Assembly: GCA_947034895.1 (NCBI GenBank)
Contig: OX344761.1
Coordinates: 24,688,863-24,752,862, forward strand
Length of the DNA stretch: 64,000 bases
Reading direction: 5' to 3'
DNA from: Rhytidiadelphus loreus
Lineage: Eukaryota > Streptophyta > Bryopsida > Hypnales > Hylocomiaceae
Part shown: piece after piece, positions 13,001-24,731 of the stretch
Numbering within the stretch: position 1 is the stretch's first letter
Layout of the letters: each line of letters begins with the position of its first letter
Translations under genes and position numbers: made by a program
The notes under the pieces: generated by a model
Databases searched by the model: none
What the model saw: only the letters and a program-made list of their open reading frames with translations
What the model was told of the DNA's origin: nothing

Positions 13001-15300
13001 CTGGCATGGACGGCTTATTGAGGTTACTTTATCTCTTAGTGTTAATAATCCTTTTCACAACATACGATAGTTTCTCTCTTTTGTTCATGGTAGGCCTTCG
13101 GTTGATGATGTTTTTATTGAAGAGTTGGAATGGCTGATCTTGTGTGCAGGCTTACAAGAGAGTGGGGACGATGGTGCATAGTGCAGACATTGGTCGTGGA
13201 GTTATTGGAGTCATGGATGTCACTGACATAATGGTATCCACCTTTATAAGTATCTGATTGGGGATATTTATGTTTCACAGGATTCTTTTTGAATGTCAGC
13301 TTGATCTACAATGTTGAGAAGTTGCCCTTTTGCCTAGCCTTTCTTTGGAGTTATGGATTCCGTTTCACCAAAATTTTGTTTTTCAATGGTCTACTTTGGC
13401 ATTACCATATTTTATGCCATTTTTTTATTTCGTTATTGTATTCCAAAAAATTCTTTAGAAATTGTGGAACTTCGTTATGGTGGCAGGATTTTGGTAATGG
13501 GAAAGTGGGAGTGCTGAATAACAAGCAAGGGTTCACTGATAGTGATAGATTCTCTAAATTGGAAAAGTGGCTGGAGGAGTCCTTTTGCGAATACTGGGAT
13601 GATAAATACGATAAGTTTGGACTGGTTGGTCATGATCTCCTACTTCTAGACAATTGATGTTGCATTTGGTTGCGTTTCTGTTGATACCATTGTTAGCTCT
13701 TTTGTATGCTTTAGTCCATTCAATAGAAAAATACAAGCGGCATTTGAGAACTTTATAGGGACGCCTTGAAGAGGTTCGAAATTCTTATAATTCTTTGGAT
13801 TTGATTGTGCAGTTTCAGAAGGAGGATTTAAAGCAGGGTGAAAAGCTTGAAAAAGATTCGGAATGGGTTCAGTGCCAAAAGTGCGAAAAGTGGCGGGAGC
13901 TTCCCGAAGGCTGTTGTGCTGATAGCCTGATTGGTGCCTGGTGAGTGTCTCACAGCAAATCTGCATTCTTGCATGGAATTATTATAGTGATGTACATTTA
14001 GTTGCTCTAGTATTATCGTATGCTTGGTTGAGATCGATGAGATGTTGTCATCACAGAACCGTCTTTGCTTTCAGGTTTTGTTACATGAAACCCTTCGAAG
14101 GAAATTGTTCAGTCCCGGAGGTGAAGAAAGAGCATGTTGTTACAGTGGGATTAAACCGTGATGGTAATAAGAAGGTGGCCTTGGTGATGGTAACAAATGG
14201 ATCGGTCGAGAACCCAGTACCTTTTAAGACAGGTATATCACCAGCATTTCTTGTATTTTTCATGTCAATGAAAATTGATTTTTTCATGTCAATGGATAGT
14301 ATTTTATTGTCCATCAATGTAAGGAACCCATTCCTGTGGCTTTCAGCTGTTGAGTGGTTTCGAATGTTAAGGTATGTGTGCTATTTCCGTGCTATTTTTG
14401 AAATACACCCATGACCACAAACATCTTGGGTCTGAAATTTTAGCCACATACAGGAAATTTGATGCTTGGCACCTCTAAATTTGGAAAATTGGAAGTTTGA
14501 GGTACTACTTTTTATGAAATTGAAGCTAAAGTCTCCATTAATAGACTACACATTTATGTGCCATCATTTAAAGGGCCATTTGATCTCAGAATCTTCATAA
14601 TTTGAAGACATCTTCAGTTTGCCCACAGTACAATTGGACACGACTTATTCCTCCCCCACAGATATTCAATGGAAAGATTTACCTATTTATGGATGTAATA
14701 AAACCTGAACTAGTGGCCTTTAAGCCACTTCTAGAACCACTGTACTAATGACATCTAGCATTCTTGCAACTGTGTCTTTTCGGCCACAGTTGAGTTCTGA
14801 AACTTAACAGGTTTGGGCCAAGCCTTAGTTCATGGCATTGGCTGCCCCCCTCTCGGAAATAACACCTACGTTTTGAATGGGTTTATTTAATTAATTTTTA
14901 TACAATTGAAAATGGTTCACGCTACATGGTCGAAGGATTAAAGCATACAAACGTATGTAGACTATCCTTGGAACCGTGAGTGTTGCATGTTACAATGTAT
15001 CTCATCAAAACACCGTCCAACAATAACAACCTAAGAGAAACTCCTGTCACATGTTTGGATGACTCTTTCATTGTGCATGGGTGATGTCGTTTCAAGCCTA
15101 GTTTCTGCTTATCTGTAGTCATGATGGTGTTCCATGTGATGTTGAGAATCTCAAATACTGATTATTTTTATGTTTCAGAATCATCAAGCAGCAGTCTTGA
15201 CATGGGAGCTGGAAGAAACTTTCAGCGCCTGAAGCGTTTGAATCCAGGCCCCAGGACCATACACACGGAACCCAAAAGGAACAAGTCTCAAATGCCTTGA
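10076..15300 (+). CDS. MORC-family GHKL ATPase with SPOC-like N-terminus and CW zinc finger
   Basis: Thirteen exons join in frame to 708 residues: 10076-10203, 10299-10627, 10957-11104, 11282-11462, 11737-11838, 11975-12319, 12593-12676, 12843-13022, 13150-13233, 13487-13624, 13813-13940, 14075-14232, 15179-15300. Every intron is GT-AG. Residues 20-110 (WKGA ... C ... LPEELL ... FVHKWKEFISYI ... VIKLDEWELFIPPP) resemble a SPOC domain. The GHKL ATPase follows: N-box ELIDNSRDA 190-198 (Mg-binding N194), DNGRGM 225-230 and IGHFGVGFK 254-262. An S5-type fold with the MORC signature GIFLYWHGRLIEAYKRVG spans about 440-565. A CW zinc finger covers 591-627, with W591, C594, C597, W600, W616, C618 and C627. 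MORC ATPases are dimerising chromatin compactors; CW fingers read methylated histone H3K4. The family is certain; the SPOC assignment is inference. The short tail after CW lacks an obvious coiled coil. The start chosen is the first ATG in the exon; an internal Met11 is possible. Confidence 0.92.
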
Positions 15301-17001
15301 GATGTCACATTTGTATCATACCTGTGACGAACTTGAGTTTCGAGGAACCAAAGGATGTCCGCTTGGGGATACTTTCAACCCACAGTTTTGTTTCTCTTCT
15401 TTGAGTTAGTGCAGTTGTACAAGAGAGAAGAGGTTTTGTAAATATTCGAGATGCTAAATTTAGAAGTGTACCACATTGCCATGTGAGACGGAGCTTATCA
15501 ATGTACCAGTTTTGCATGCCCCACGATGTCTTTTGTAAGCAGAGATTTTGGATCCACGGACGAAGTGGCTGATTGACTTGTTGCAACAACCTCCAAAACA
15601 TCTTGCTCCATTCATCGTAATCATTTATCAAGTACATTTAAAGGCCAAGGTGTACACACTTATAATTGCCGTTTATTGCAATTGAGCAAAAAAACTGACT
15701 AGAATTTGGACCAAGGGAAAAACTGTGTTTCTTAGTTAACAAGAAGAGAAGGCAAAAGCACAAATCGAAGTAGAGAACTTTGCCGACAAATGGAGAGATA
15801 TTCACTTCATTTGAGGTGAGGACCAAATAATTGATGAGAAGATTATATATGTAAAGAAGACACATGTTGAAAGCAGAAAAAATGAGTAAACAAAATTGTG
15901 GATTCCCAAATGTCAAATGTCACATGTGCAATGACTTCTCCCAATCTCTTCCTCTACTGACGGTTAACCATGCATGCCTTCCTTCACCAGTGATGCTCAA
16001 ACTCTAGGTGTTGACATTTAGGCAGGGCCAATAATGGGTCCTAATGCCCTAAGAAAAATGGTAACTTTCATTATCAATTTCCAGTTGCTACCTTCTCCTC
16101 ACTGGAATCACATTCTGCAACTGCACAAATGAAATTCATTCAATACAAAAACACCTTCAAATTTAACACACCAGCCAAAAGCACAAATTAATTCTTTCAA
16201 CAAAAAAATTGTCCTCATTGAACACAACAGCCAAAACAACGCATGAGGAGATTAGCATACCTCATCCAGCGCTTCTTTAGGGTTTAGGTTCTGAGGAATG
16301 CCTGCAATTCGGAGGCAGAGCGTCCAGTTTTAGCTCCATTCGATGGCCCAATTCAGTTCGTGTTTCTCAGACCCCGTTCTTTTCCGCCAGTGCTGCCAAG
16401 GAGCCTGAGGCTTCAAGCATACGGCAGAAAACACTCAACTATACACAGAAACTCCACTCACATCATGACCATACGTGCAAACTATAAGAGAACCATCTTC
16501 ACCTGCATGCACACAAAGTAAGGTCAGTTCTTGCAAATGAAAATTCTTCTCACGTCCACAGACCAAAACACCTCAAGAACTGGAGAATTTATAAAAAATC
16601 TTTGCAACATCATTTAATATTTAGTTCAGATAGGAACAGACCACAACAAATATGCTCTGTCATTTCAATGTACCTGGTCTTTTTCACGTAAATTTAGACA
16701 CTCTTAATGCCAACAAATGAAGTTTAGACCCTAAACCCTGCAACAAATGAAGTTTAGGGTTTAGGGTTTAAACCCTAAACCCTGCAAAATGTACCTCAAA
16801 ATCGCACAGCAGGGAGATTTGACATATCTATGAGGTATTGAAGGTGTTAAACCTGAAGTAGAGGAATACACATGTAATCATAGTACAAAGACGAAGTGGG
16901 TGAACAGATGACCAGATGTTGATAAAGAACCAATATGTAAAGAATCATTTTTTTTCAGGAAATGCATTTTCTAAACAAGAGCAAAAAAAGCAATTTCTGA
17001 A
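15301..17001. other. Convergent intergenic region between MORC and EIF1AD-like genes
   Basis: The first few hundred bases are probably the MORC 3' UTR. Frames on the minus strand at 15305-15916 have no recognisable family and are probably shadows of it. Around 16100-16440 the minus strand carries a GC-richer stretch with telo-box motifs (AACCTAAACCCTAAAG) and splice-like signals. A telomere-motif palindrome lies at 16711-16784. Confidence 0.4.
16711..16784. repeat. Duplicated interstitial telomere-like motif with palindrome
   Basis: The block CAACAAATGAAGTTTAG is present twice in tandem (16711 and 16741). In the second copy it runs into TTTAGGGTTTAGGGTTT joined head to head to AAACCCTAAACCC. 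This gives a perfect inverted pair of two TTTAGGG units each; the first copy has only the CCCTAAACCC half. TTTAGGG is the usual plant telomere unit, and AAACCCTA telo-boxes occur in many plant promoters. Confidence 0.75.
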
Positions 17002-17574
17002 CTATGGGAGAGGAGGCCTGCTTTGGTCTACCTCATCGTCGCTACTATCATCTGATTCCGCACACTCATACGTGCTCATAGCATGTTGCCGATTAGAATT
17101 CGCCTCAAGCGGCGGCAACCCGTCCTCATCCTCATCATCGTCACTACCAATACAAGCATCCTCTTCCCCTAAATCTTCTGTTTTCAAGGTTCCAGTTTCA
17201 CCATCCTTCGCATCCTCGAAAACTAATCTCTCATCCTTAAAAGACTCAGGCCACCAGGAAACGGACTTGCGAAGTGCCCGCACTTGATTCTCCAGCAAGA
17301 CCCGAGAGATCGTGCCCGTGACCTTGTTTCCAGCCTCGATGGCCTTCTCCCTGTCCGCCTCATCCACAACCACGATGGTCCCCGTCTTAATCCAAATCGT
17401 CTTCTGGAACTTCGCGGGGAGTAAACACAGAGTGGAATCACCCGCCGCGTTCTCCGCTTCCACGATGTTGCCGCCGCGCAACCCCACGACGCGCATCAAC
17501 ACGTGCCCGGGTTCGGGCTCCTCCACACCGTGCTCCAAGGCCTCCCGCTTCAAATTCTTCCTGCCGGCTTTCAT
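17002..17574 (-). CDS. EIF1AD: EIF1AD-like S1/eIF1A-domain RNA-binding protein
   Basis: A single-exon frame of 190 residues. The start is taken at the ATG at 17574, giving an N-terminus MKAGRKNLKR. The open frame continues 32 codons further upstream, but that part is hydrophobic and Cys-rich and looks like read-through leader. Residues about 20-95 form an S1-like OB fold of the eIF1A type, with the motifs HVLMRVVGLRGGNIVE (24-39), CLLPAKFQKTIWIKTGTIVVVD (50-71, shown in part) and GTISRVLL (87-94). The C-terminal half is acidic (SDDDEDED at 144-151, SDDSSDDE near the end), typical of EIF1AD rather than of translation factor eIF1A, which is shorter and more basic at its N-terminus. Human EIF1AD is nuclear and the plant orthologue is poorly studied. 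The gene diverges from the UBA gene at 18130. Confidence 0.92.
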   Translation of the reverse strand: MKAGRKNLKREALEHGVEEPEPGHVLMRVVGLRGGNIVEAENAAGDSTLCLLPAKFQKTIWIKTGTIVVVDEADREKAIEAGNKVTGTISRVLLENQVRALRKSVSWWPESFKDERLVFEDAKDGETGTLKTEDLGEEDACIGSDDDEDEDGLPPLEANSNRQHAMSTYECAESDDSSDDEVDQSRPPLP

Positions 17575-18129
17575 TATACTCCCTCGCAATTCACAACAGC
17601 GCAAGAGAAATGCGGAAGAGAATACGCAAAACAAACAGCAAAACAAATCGGGAAAATAAAACTGTTCCAAACCCTAATCTCTGAAAACTTCTGCGAAAAA
17701 CGGCGCTCCTTCTGTTGCGAAGATTAGCCTCCCCAACTAAGTTACCAGACACCAAACCAGCTGAGGGGAACAAAAGATTCGAAACCTTCTGGCCGCCCGA
17801 TCTCCCAGACACAGGAGGACCGTCGATTTCAATAACGTTCCCCAAGTTCCCGGTTCCCCAAGTTCTCGGGCTTGGGCAACAAGTGGAGGATCTCCAGACG
17901 CATAGCTTTTGTTTGTTTGTGTGCTTCTTGTTTTGGTGTGTGATTGAGTTTTTTTCGATTTCCTGGTGAGAATTTGGAGTTTGCTTAAGAGTTATCGATC
18001 TCCTTTGTCGGTGCTTCATCGAGAGGTATTGATTTGCCTCCTGGACTTCGCGAGCTTCTGAGACGAAGCGTGAATTAGGGTTTGGAGGTGTTTAGACGAG
18101 GTCACGGGCTGGGGATTGCAGAAGAGAGG
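17575..18129. promoter_or_regulatory. Bidirectional promoter region
   Basis: The EIF1AD-like gene (-) and the UBA-domain gene (+) start on either side of this 555 bp, so both 5' UTRs and promoters must lie here. It is GC-richer than the flanks. It contains GAATTAGGGTTTGG at 18072-18085, a telo-box-like motif close to the UBA start. No TATA box is evident on either side. Confidence 0.55.
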
Positions 18130-20747
18130 ATGGAGTATGATTATGGAAGAAGCGGAAGTGGAGGGTATGATTCGGGAAGACCGTTGTATCCTAGTATGTC
18201 CAGGAATAGTAGTAGTAGTAGTAGTAACAGTAGCGCGCAAGCCAGCAGTTTCTCGCACTATCCAAGAATAGGGCAAGCGGCAGGAGCGCCGTCCATGGGT
18301 CGCGCACCTCCCCCGCCATCGCCTGTGTCGAGCTCTTCGTTTCCTTGTAAGAATTCTCATCACTCTCCATGGGAATAAATTTCCTCAGGGATGGATGCGA
18401 TGAATTATTACAATTCTCCTGACATCTCTTTGAATTTATACTCGAAAGGACGAAGAGGATCTATCATGTTTCTTTTGGCAGATTTGAGTAGGTCATGTGG
18501 ATTCTTTCGTAAGCCTAATTTCAGTTTTGGACCGACACATGCAATGTTCTTTTCTGATCCTGGTGATGTAGATTTGGACTCGATCTGAATAATGTCGGAA
18601 TTGGTCATTTTCAAACCATGAATCGTTGGCCCTTTCGGGATTAGGCTGTCCATCTCTTTAACAACCCTGATCATGCTAGTGTACTACAGTATTGGAATGT
18701 TTCTTTTGCCTTTTTTAATAATAAATACGTTTCATGCATGTGTCACTGCTAAGGGTGTTGAACGTTTTTGCAGCAGGAGCAGCGATCAGAGTGACTATTA
18801 AACCTATGTATCGTGTAGCTCCGCCTGTAAGTACATCTTGACTTTAGGGTAGAGGTTAACAATTAAATGTATTTTTAATTTTGTATGACATGTTGGCAAT
18901 TGTTTGAATTGGATTTGGGAGGCATGGTATGACGGTGTATAATCTCTGATATGGCCATTGGTGGTTTTCCAGCCTCAACTAAGGATGCAGAGCAGGGAGG
19001 TGCCCCGTTGCTTATTCCAGTTTGAGTTTGATTTAGAGCGCCGCATCCTTGCAGAGGCGGAGTTGCAGGGAAATCCTCATCTTAGAGATTCCAGTAAAAG
19101 CCAAGCCAACGGAGATGCTAATCTTGCTGAGGTAAGTATCTGAACCATTTTAAATATAACTTTCGGACTCATAATCTAATCGATTAGGTTTGCTGTATGT
19201 TTTATCCCTCGCCCTTAGAAGGTCTTAGAGTGCTCGTCTATATGAAACTTGGATGATTGGATTTTTATGTGAGTGGAGTTGTGGGACGCATTTTGCTCAG
19301 TCCCATTGGCGACTGTGATGACAGGAGGATCTCCCTAGAGTAAAAAATTGGGGTCCAAGAACTCGAATCCAGTATCCGTTTTGCCAGAAAATGTGAGAAC
19401 GACTTGCAAAACTTTACTGAACGCTCCACTGTGTCGACTAGTATGTTTGATAATGGACCTCAGTATCTGTATTTTCTCCAACAGTTGGGAGTTTATGTTT
19501 TGAAGAGTTCCGTGGTTCTCTGCTGCAAGGTAGATTGTGTAGACATGTCGATGGAAAGCTAGTGATAAGGTAGTGACGATAATATACGGATTTGAAGGTC
19601 TCTCATTGTACTCCTGTTTCTCTTACTGATCTTCTGGGTTACCTGCCTACGAGACATTCTAACACTGCCTGTTACGGATTATCAGTTGCTTGGTCATCTG
19701 GTGCACTGCAATCTGATTCGTGTATTTGGCGATCTGTGAATGGAAATGCATATATGATGGTGTGCATTTTGTAGGTAGAAGATGCAACAGTAGCCAAATA
19801 TCTTGCCATGGGTCACAATAAAGAAGCTGTACAATATGCTCTTCAAAGTTTTGGAGACGATCAAACCAAGGTAAGTTCATGCCAGCTAATGCACTCGTGC
19901 CTGCCGTTTTAGGTGTCTCACACAACAAAGGAGCATGGTTTGTGTGATGTCTTGTCTTGTGTACCCAATATTTAGGTAACAAAAGAGCAACTTCAGAACT
20001 ATTACCGATCTTCTGTATGAACGCAATTAAAGATATATGACACATATTTCGTAGCTTGTTTTACCGGAGGTCTGTCCATGCTTAGATAGGATGATGGTGT
20101 AGACACTTGGAGAATGGATCTTTTGCGCTGTTGACGTTGTTGGAATGGCATCACGTTTTGTGGCCGGTATAGGGTCTCAGTCTGGATAGTTACACAGGGG
20201 TCAGCCATCTTATTGAAAACTTTCATTGATTGAGCTGATGTCTCATGATGTCTACTTTTTAAAGTGACTACGTGTATCCACCCCCATGTGTGAAATTTAC
20301 TTGTTTATTGCTGCATTAATTCTGCTGTTCTTTTTGTACAATTAGCTGATTAAAGGCAACAATCATCTAAATACCTAATGTACTTTCACCGAACATTGTA
20401 GATAAGGACTTCTGCTGGCAGTTTTTTAATATTTTATGAGTTTGGTCACCAGGGTAACTGCTCCTAATCTGACCTATTTCTAAAACCGAGTTGTATAGAT
20501 TCTTACCTCTATTCTTGAGAGTACAACCTCTATTCCCGAGAGCCTAGGGTCGATTTTGGGTACACCTATTTTCAGCCCATTACTTTATATCTGATTCTTG
20601 TACATGGACTACATGCAGGTTCTTGACTTCTGCCCCGCTTATTACAAAATTCGAGACATGGGATTTCCACCTGACCGTGCTGCTAGGGCATTGGCTCAAC
20701 ATAATAATGATGAAGAGCAAGCAGTATTAGCCCTTGTTGGTGGGTGA
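18130..20747 (+). CDS. Plant UBA/TS-N-domain protein (At5g12120-like)
   Basis: Five exons give 217 residues: 18130-18346, 18774-18826, 18973-19131, 19775-19870, 20619-20747. All are joined in frame by GT-AG introns. The start is the ATG of MEYDYGRSG; upstream in frame there is only a TTG. Residues 1-72 are a low-complexity Gly/Ser/Tyr/Pro region. Then come AIRVTIKPMYRVAPPPQL (76-93) and CLFQFEFDLERRILAEAE (103-120), conserved blocks I recognise from plant ubiquitin-associated-domain proteins of the At5g12120/At2g26920 type. Residues 144-217 carry the UBA-like module, with M189-G190-F191 as its ubiquitin-binding loop (KIRDMGFPPDRAARAL). The biochemical role of this plant family is not established; ubiquitin binding is the inference. 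Intron 1 ends in CAGCAG: using the second CAG would create an immediate TGA stop, so the first must be used. Confidence 0.9.
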
Positions 20748-23700
20748 GTTCATGTGCGATATATCTCCTGATGTTTCTTGCATTACCCTGTTCTCCTCGT
20801 AACTATTCTCCTCGTAACTAGTCATTCCGGTATATTCATTTAAGGCGAAGCCAAATTCTTTCTCCGGAATGATCTGCGTGCACATGTTCGAAGCACATCA
20901 AGAAACTTGTGTTTCTTTGCCTGGCGTCTCTTGTTACTATTAGGTGTACTAAGTAGGGTTACCTTTACATGTGTTGCATTCTGGAGATCCTCATTTATCG
21001 GCACAGAGAGGCCACACTTGCAGGGAGCTTATGTGGGATTAGCCCCTCCAGAATTAATTAGGTTGCAGAAATTTATGGACTTAAAAGTGGTCCCTTCATA
21101 GTAGAGGAGTATGTACAGTACAGTGGAAACTTTCATGATCCGTAGGTGTTAAGAGGGCAGTTAGAAGACCTGCTAACTACACATTCTTATCCCTTGTCTA
21201 TATACACACTTGTTTATCTATAAATGTTACTGTGTTTATAGAATAAAGACACTGTATTATGAGTATTTGCATTGAAAAAGCCATTTCAGAGCATCTGGGT
21301 ATGAATGTAAGAGCAAAGGCTCTTAATTTGTGATATGCAATGGAGTTACCCCTACAAAAGTGAGAGCAGAAGGTGGTAGTGACCTTCTAACCTGTGTCAC
21401 TACAAAGGAGGGTGAATCATACGGAGAAATCTCGGAGGTGTCATACAAGTCATAATCCTACGGTCAGTTTCAACACTCTTATGACGAAACAGATTAATTT
21501 TGAGATTCCGCAGTATGAAATTTTGAATTTTAAAAAAAAATTAGAAAATTTTATTATTTGGGTGTTTCAAATTTTGCAGAGTTTTTTAAAATAAAATATT
21601 CTTTGTTTCTGTAGAAATTTATCAAAGTTTGGACATGCTTCAACGAAATTGGTCTTCTCTCTTCTTGTGTTATATACACTTGCCCATTCAATTAGACTGT
21701 CATGTTTATTGAGTCTTTTCAAACTCAAACTCATAGAAATTTGCACTCTTACTTTATGAGTTAATTGAATTAGGGATTTAATGTTGTGATTAGTTCCGTT
21801 TTATACCTTACTTCATAATTTGTTGTAATTGTGATAAGTGATTTCTAAAAGAAAGTGGTAATGATGTAAATAATTCACAAACTTTGAAATTCCAAACTAC
21901 TTCATACAAACTCCAAATTGTATGGATCAACATGCATTCAAGTCAATTTTGAATTAGGCATGTATATTAAAGTTATTTCATAAAAATGTGGTGTTTAAAT
22001 ATTAAAATGTGGTGTTGAGAGATCAAGGAATAGTAATACACAAAGAATTTGAAAGATTGCAATAATTGCAATCTTTCAAATTTCATGTGATTTTATCTAT
22101 TGATCCTTGAGCATTACCACATTCATGATTAGGTGTCAACAAAGCACGCCATGTCATGAAATTGATAATTGTAGTTTAGGACCTACTAAGTTGTGTCATC
22201 TTTAGTTGGTCTTCATGACTTGGCCTACTTTGCCATTATGTGAGATAATCTCAACGTATAGAAGATCAAACTATTTGACTGCATTGAAATCTCAAAATTC
22301 TCATACTTCAAGCCCCTTGCTAGAATTCTAACACTAGCAATCTTAATCCTAGAACACTTGGTTGATCAGTGTAGAAATCATCCTCCCTCCTCTTTTGACA
22401 CAAAAATCCAAAGATGAACATTTGCACTTCTATCTTACATTGTAGAAAGATTCTCTATCGTCCATCAAACACTTTTAGTCCACTACATCATAACAAGGTT
22501 CAAATTGTCTTTATTGAAAACAACTTGTCAAACTTGTTAGTAGTATAATAATCTCCATGCTTAAAGCGTAAGTAATTTGGATATGTATAGTTTACCAATA
22601 GGAGCCTCAACAGATCAAAAAGTTGAACCACTCTAGTATAATGCCAAATTTCAACATCAGAGGCAATTTCATTTTCCATTCACTTTGATACTCAGTTGGC
22701 ACGGACATTGGCACCAAATTATCCTAATAGCATTTCAATGGCACCATATTAATATGTTTTGAAGTTCTTGATGGTTGCTCTCTCTTCCATTCCTATAATG
22801 GTGAGCTTTGTGATTGCACTGATGGAGGAATTCATGATTAACAATTCAGCAAAGCATTAGATTGGCCCCCGACATAAATCATACAACCACCTTCATTTTT
22901 GGCAAGCTACATAATACTACCTCCATTTGGAAATAGTGTATCCATTCTCAATGCAATCACCACTAAAAATTAATACACTATGGTAGAACCACCCATTACC
23001 AACCAAGGATCCATACCCAACTTATAGGCTGCAACTATTTCCAACCTTGGTTGGAACAAGTTTCCAACTAAAGTTTGGACTCTCAATTGTTTCTCCTTTG
23101 CAAGGTTGGGACTATAAAATCATGACACATGTCCTAATGTAGTAAGCAAGAAAATAGAAAGTAGTAATCGGGAAAGTAGTTCTAGAATGATCAAAATTGG
23201 AAGACTCTATATATTGAGTATGGGTTGAGCCCAACTTTTGGCTTCCAAAATTCACTAGTAATTTGAATTCAAGAAGAAAAAAAATCATGAAAAAATTGGC
23301 AATACTTCTCATTTCTATCTTTCTACAGGGCAATAAATTTACATTACGTTCTACTGCTCCAGAACATGTGCAGAATTGCTTAAGTGGTTGACTACAGAGA
23401 GTTCTACCATATTTTCAAACAGAGGTAGGTACAAGAGAGAGAAAAAAGAAAGCCGAGGCAGTGTACCCAAACAACAAATAAGGTACGTACCAAGCGGATT
23501 GTAATGTAATGTCAATGATTGTTGTCGTCCGTCCAGCCATGATGTTTGTGTATCTTATGAGCGCATAGTAAGCACTTGATGCGCATGACCAATTAATTAG
23601 TACCAGTATCGATCATACCCCGTTCCCCCAAATATCATGATAACAACAACAGCCAGGCTTCCACTCCGGTGTGCAATTTGAAAGTTCAAAAATAATTCAA

Positions 23701-23804
23701 TTTACATCACAAGTTCATTCGTTCAAAAGAGTGCCGGCATTGATGAGGTGGTCATTGCCCTTCTTCAATCTCACTGCACACAAGTGTGTCAAACCATTTA
23801 ATTA
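20748..23804. other. Gene-free stretch downstream of the UBA gene
   Basis: 20748 to about 21500 probably includes the UBA gene 3' UTR. After that the DNA becomes AT-rich, with no credible exon. A tight perfect hairpin occurs at 22046-22082. No known repeat family was recognised between 22100 and 23800. Confidence 0.45.
22046..22082. repeat. Perfect 18-bp inverted repeat with 1-base spacer
   Basis: The arm AATTTGAAAGATTGCAAT (22046-22063) is followed after a single A by its exact reverse complement (22065-22082). Weaker outer pairing (gatcaagg near 22021 and ccttgag near 22105) suggests it is the core of a larger decayed foldback. Confidence 0.85.
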
Positions 23805-23960
23805 TTACCCTTCTACACTAAATAGTGAAATTAACCCAGTAGGGTGCCTTAACAATTAGTGGTTGCCTTCCTCTAAAAAATTTATTTTACAAGCCATCAA
23901 AGTCAACAAATACTTCTACAAATATTTCCATTTGTACACACACAGAGGTTCGTGAGTCTG
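23805..23960 (+). repeat. Dispersed repeat, inverted copy of 39865-40005
   Basis: Shared blocks include CTACACTAAATAGTGAAATTA, GCCTTAACAATTAG, TTACAAGCCATCAAA, AATACTTCTACA and ATATTTCCATTTGTACACA, in the same order. The second copy, at about 39865-40005, lies in the opposite orientation. It is non-coding and the family is unknown. Confidence 0.6.
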
Positions 23961-24731
23961 AATTACAAAAACACTGACCTAATTCAAAAGTAGTGCACTC
24001 TTGTATAGGACTAGTAAATATTTTATATAGTGTCCAATGTCCAGAAAATAGTGTGGGGCCAACTAAATTGTTTCTTTTTTCTTTTTTGACACAAGTAAAG
24101 GAAGCTTTACTGCAAGCAAAAAAAAGGACAAGTACCCAGCTGCAAGTGACAAATTGTTTTTCAATGATAACTTTGACACTGCCCCCAGGCAGCTGTTTGC
24201 TGAATTTTTCTCCTGAAACACCTTTAGCACCATGATGTCAAATTGTGGCGTCCATCATCTTCCTCCTTCATCACCCACACATTATTTGGTGAGGGAGGCT
24301 CCAGAGCAAACAATCATAGCCAAACTTACAGCAAAAAAAAATTACATAATTACATACTATTGATTGATCAAAGCAGTTGGGGACACGATGACATAAGGAC
24401 GACTGACCGACCGACCGACCTGGATGAAGCTTGGTGGACGAACTGTGTTGCTTTGGTCCCACTTTGGACGTAAAAGATCGAGAACGACAAGGACACACTT
24501 TCATACATGCCCGCCGGTAGAAATATTCACCCTTGGCTGGAGTGCCCCAACGCAACGTCCCAAATTTGGCCTCCCCCAACTCACGTTTGACCCGATTATA
24601 ATCTCGTAAGTCATAAGTTGAAAATTTCCATGTACAATTTTCTCCGAAGTTGTCTTCCCTAGTCCTATTGCAATCTCAACAACAACGGCAGTCGTAGCTT
24701 GATTTTGGGATTCACTCTAGGTGCTCAAGGA

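Noticed and set aside
15305..15916. Minus-strand frames of 110 and 92 codons after MORC
   Set aside because: They have no domain or splice support, and they lie where the MORC 3' UTR is expected.
19360..19380. ACTCGAATCC as the T-loop of a tRNA
   Set aside because: No matching acceptor, D-arm or anticodon stem could be laid out around it, and it lies in an intron of the UBA gene.
22046..22082. Hairpin as a microRNA precursor
   Set aside because: The loop would be a single base and the arms only 18 bases, so it lacks the stem length and loop of plant microRNA precursors.
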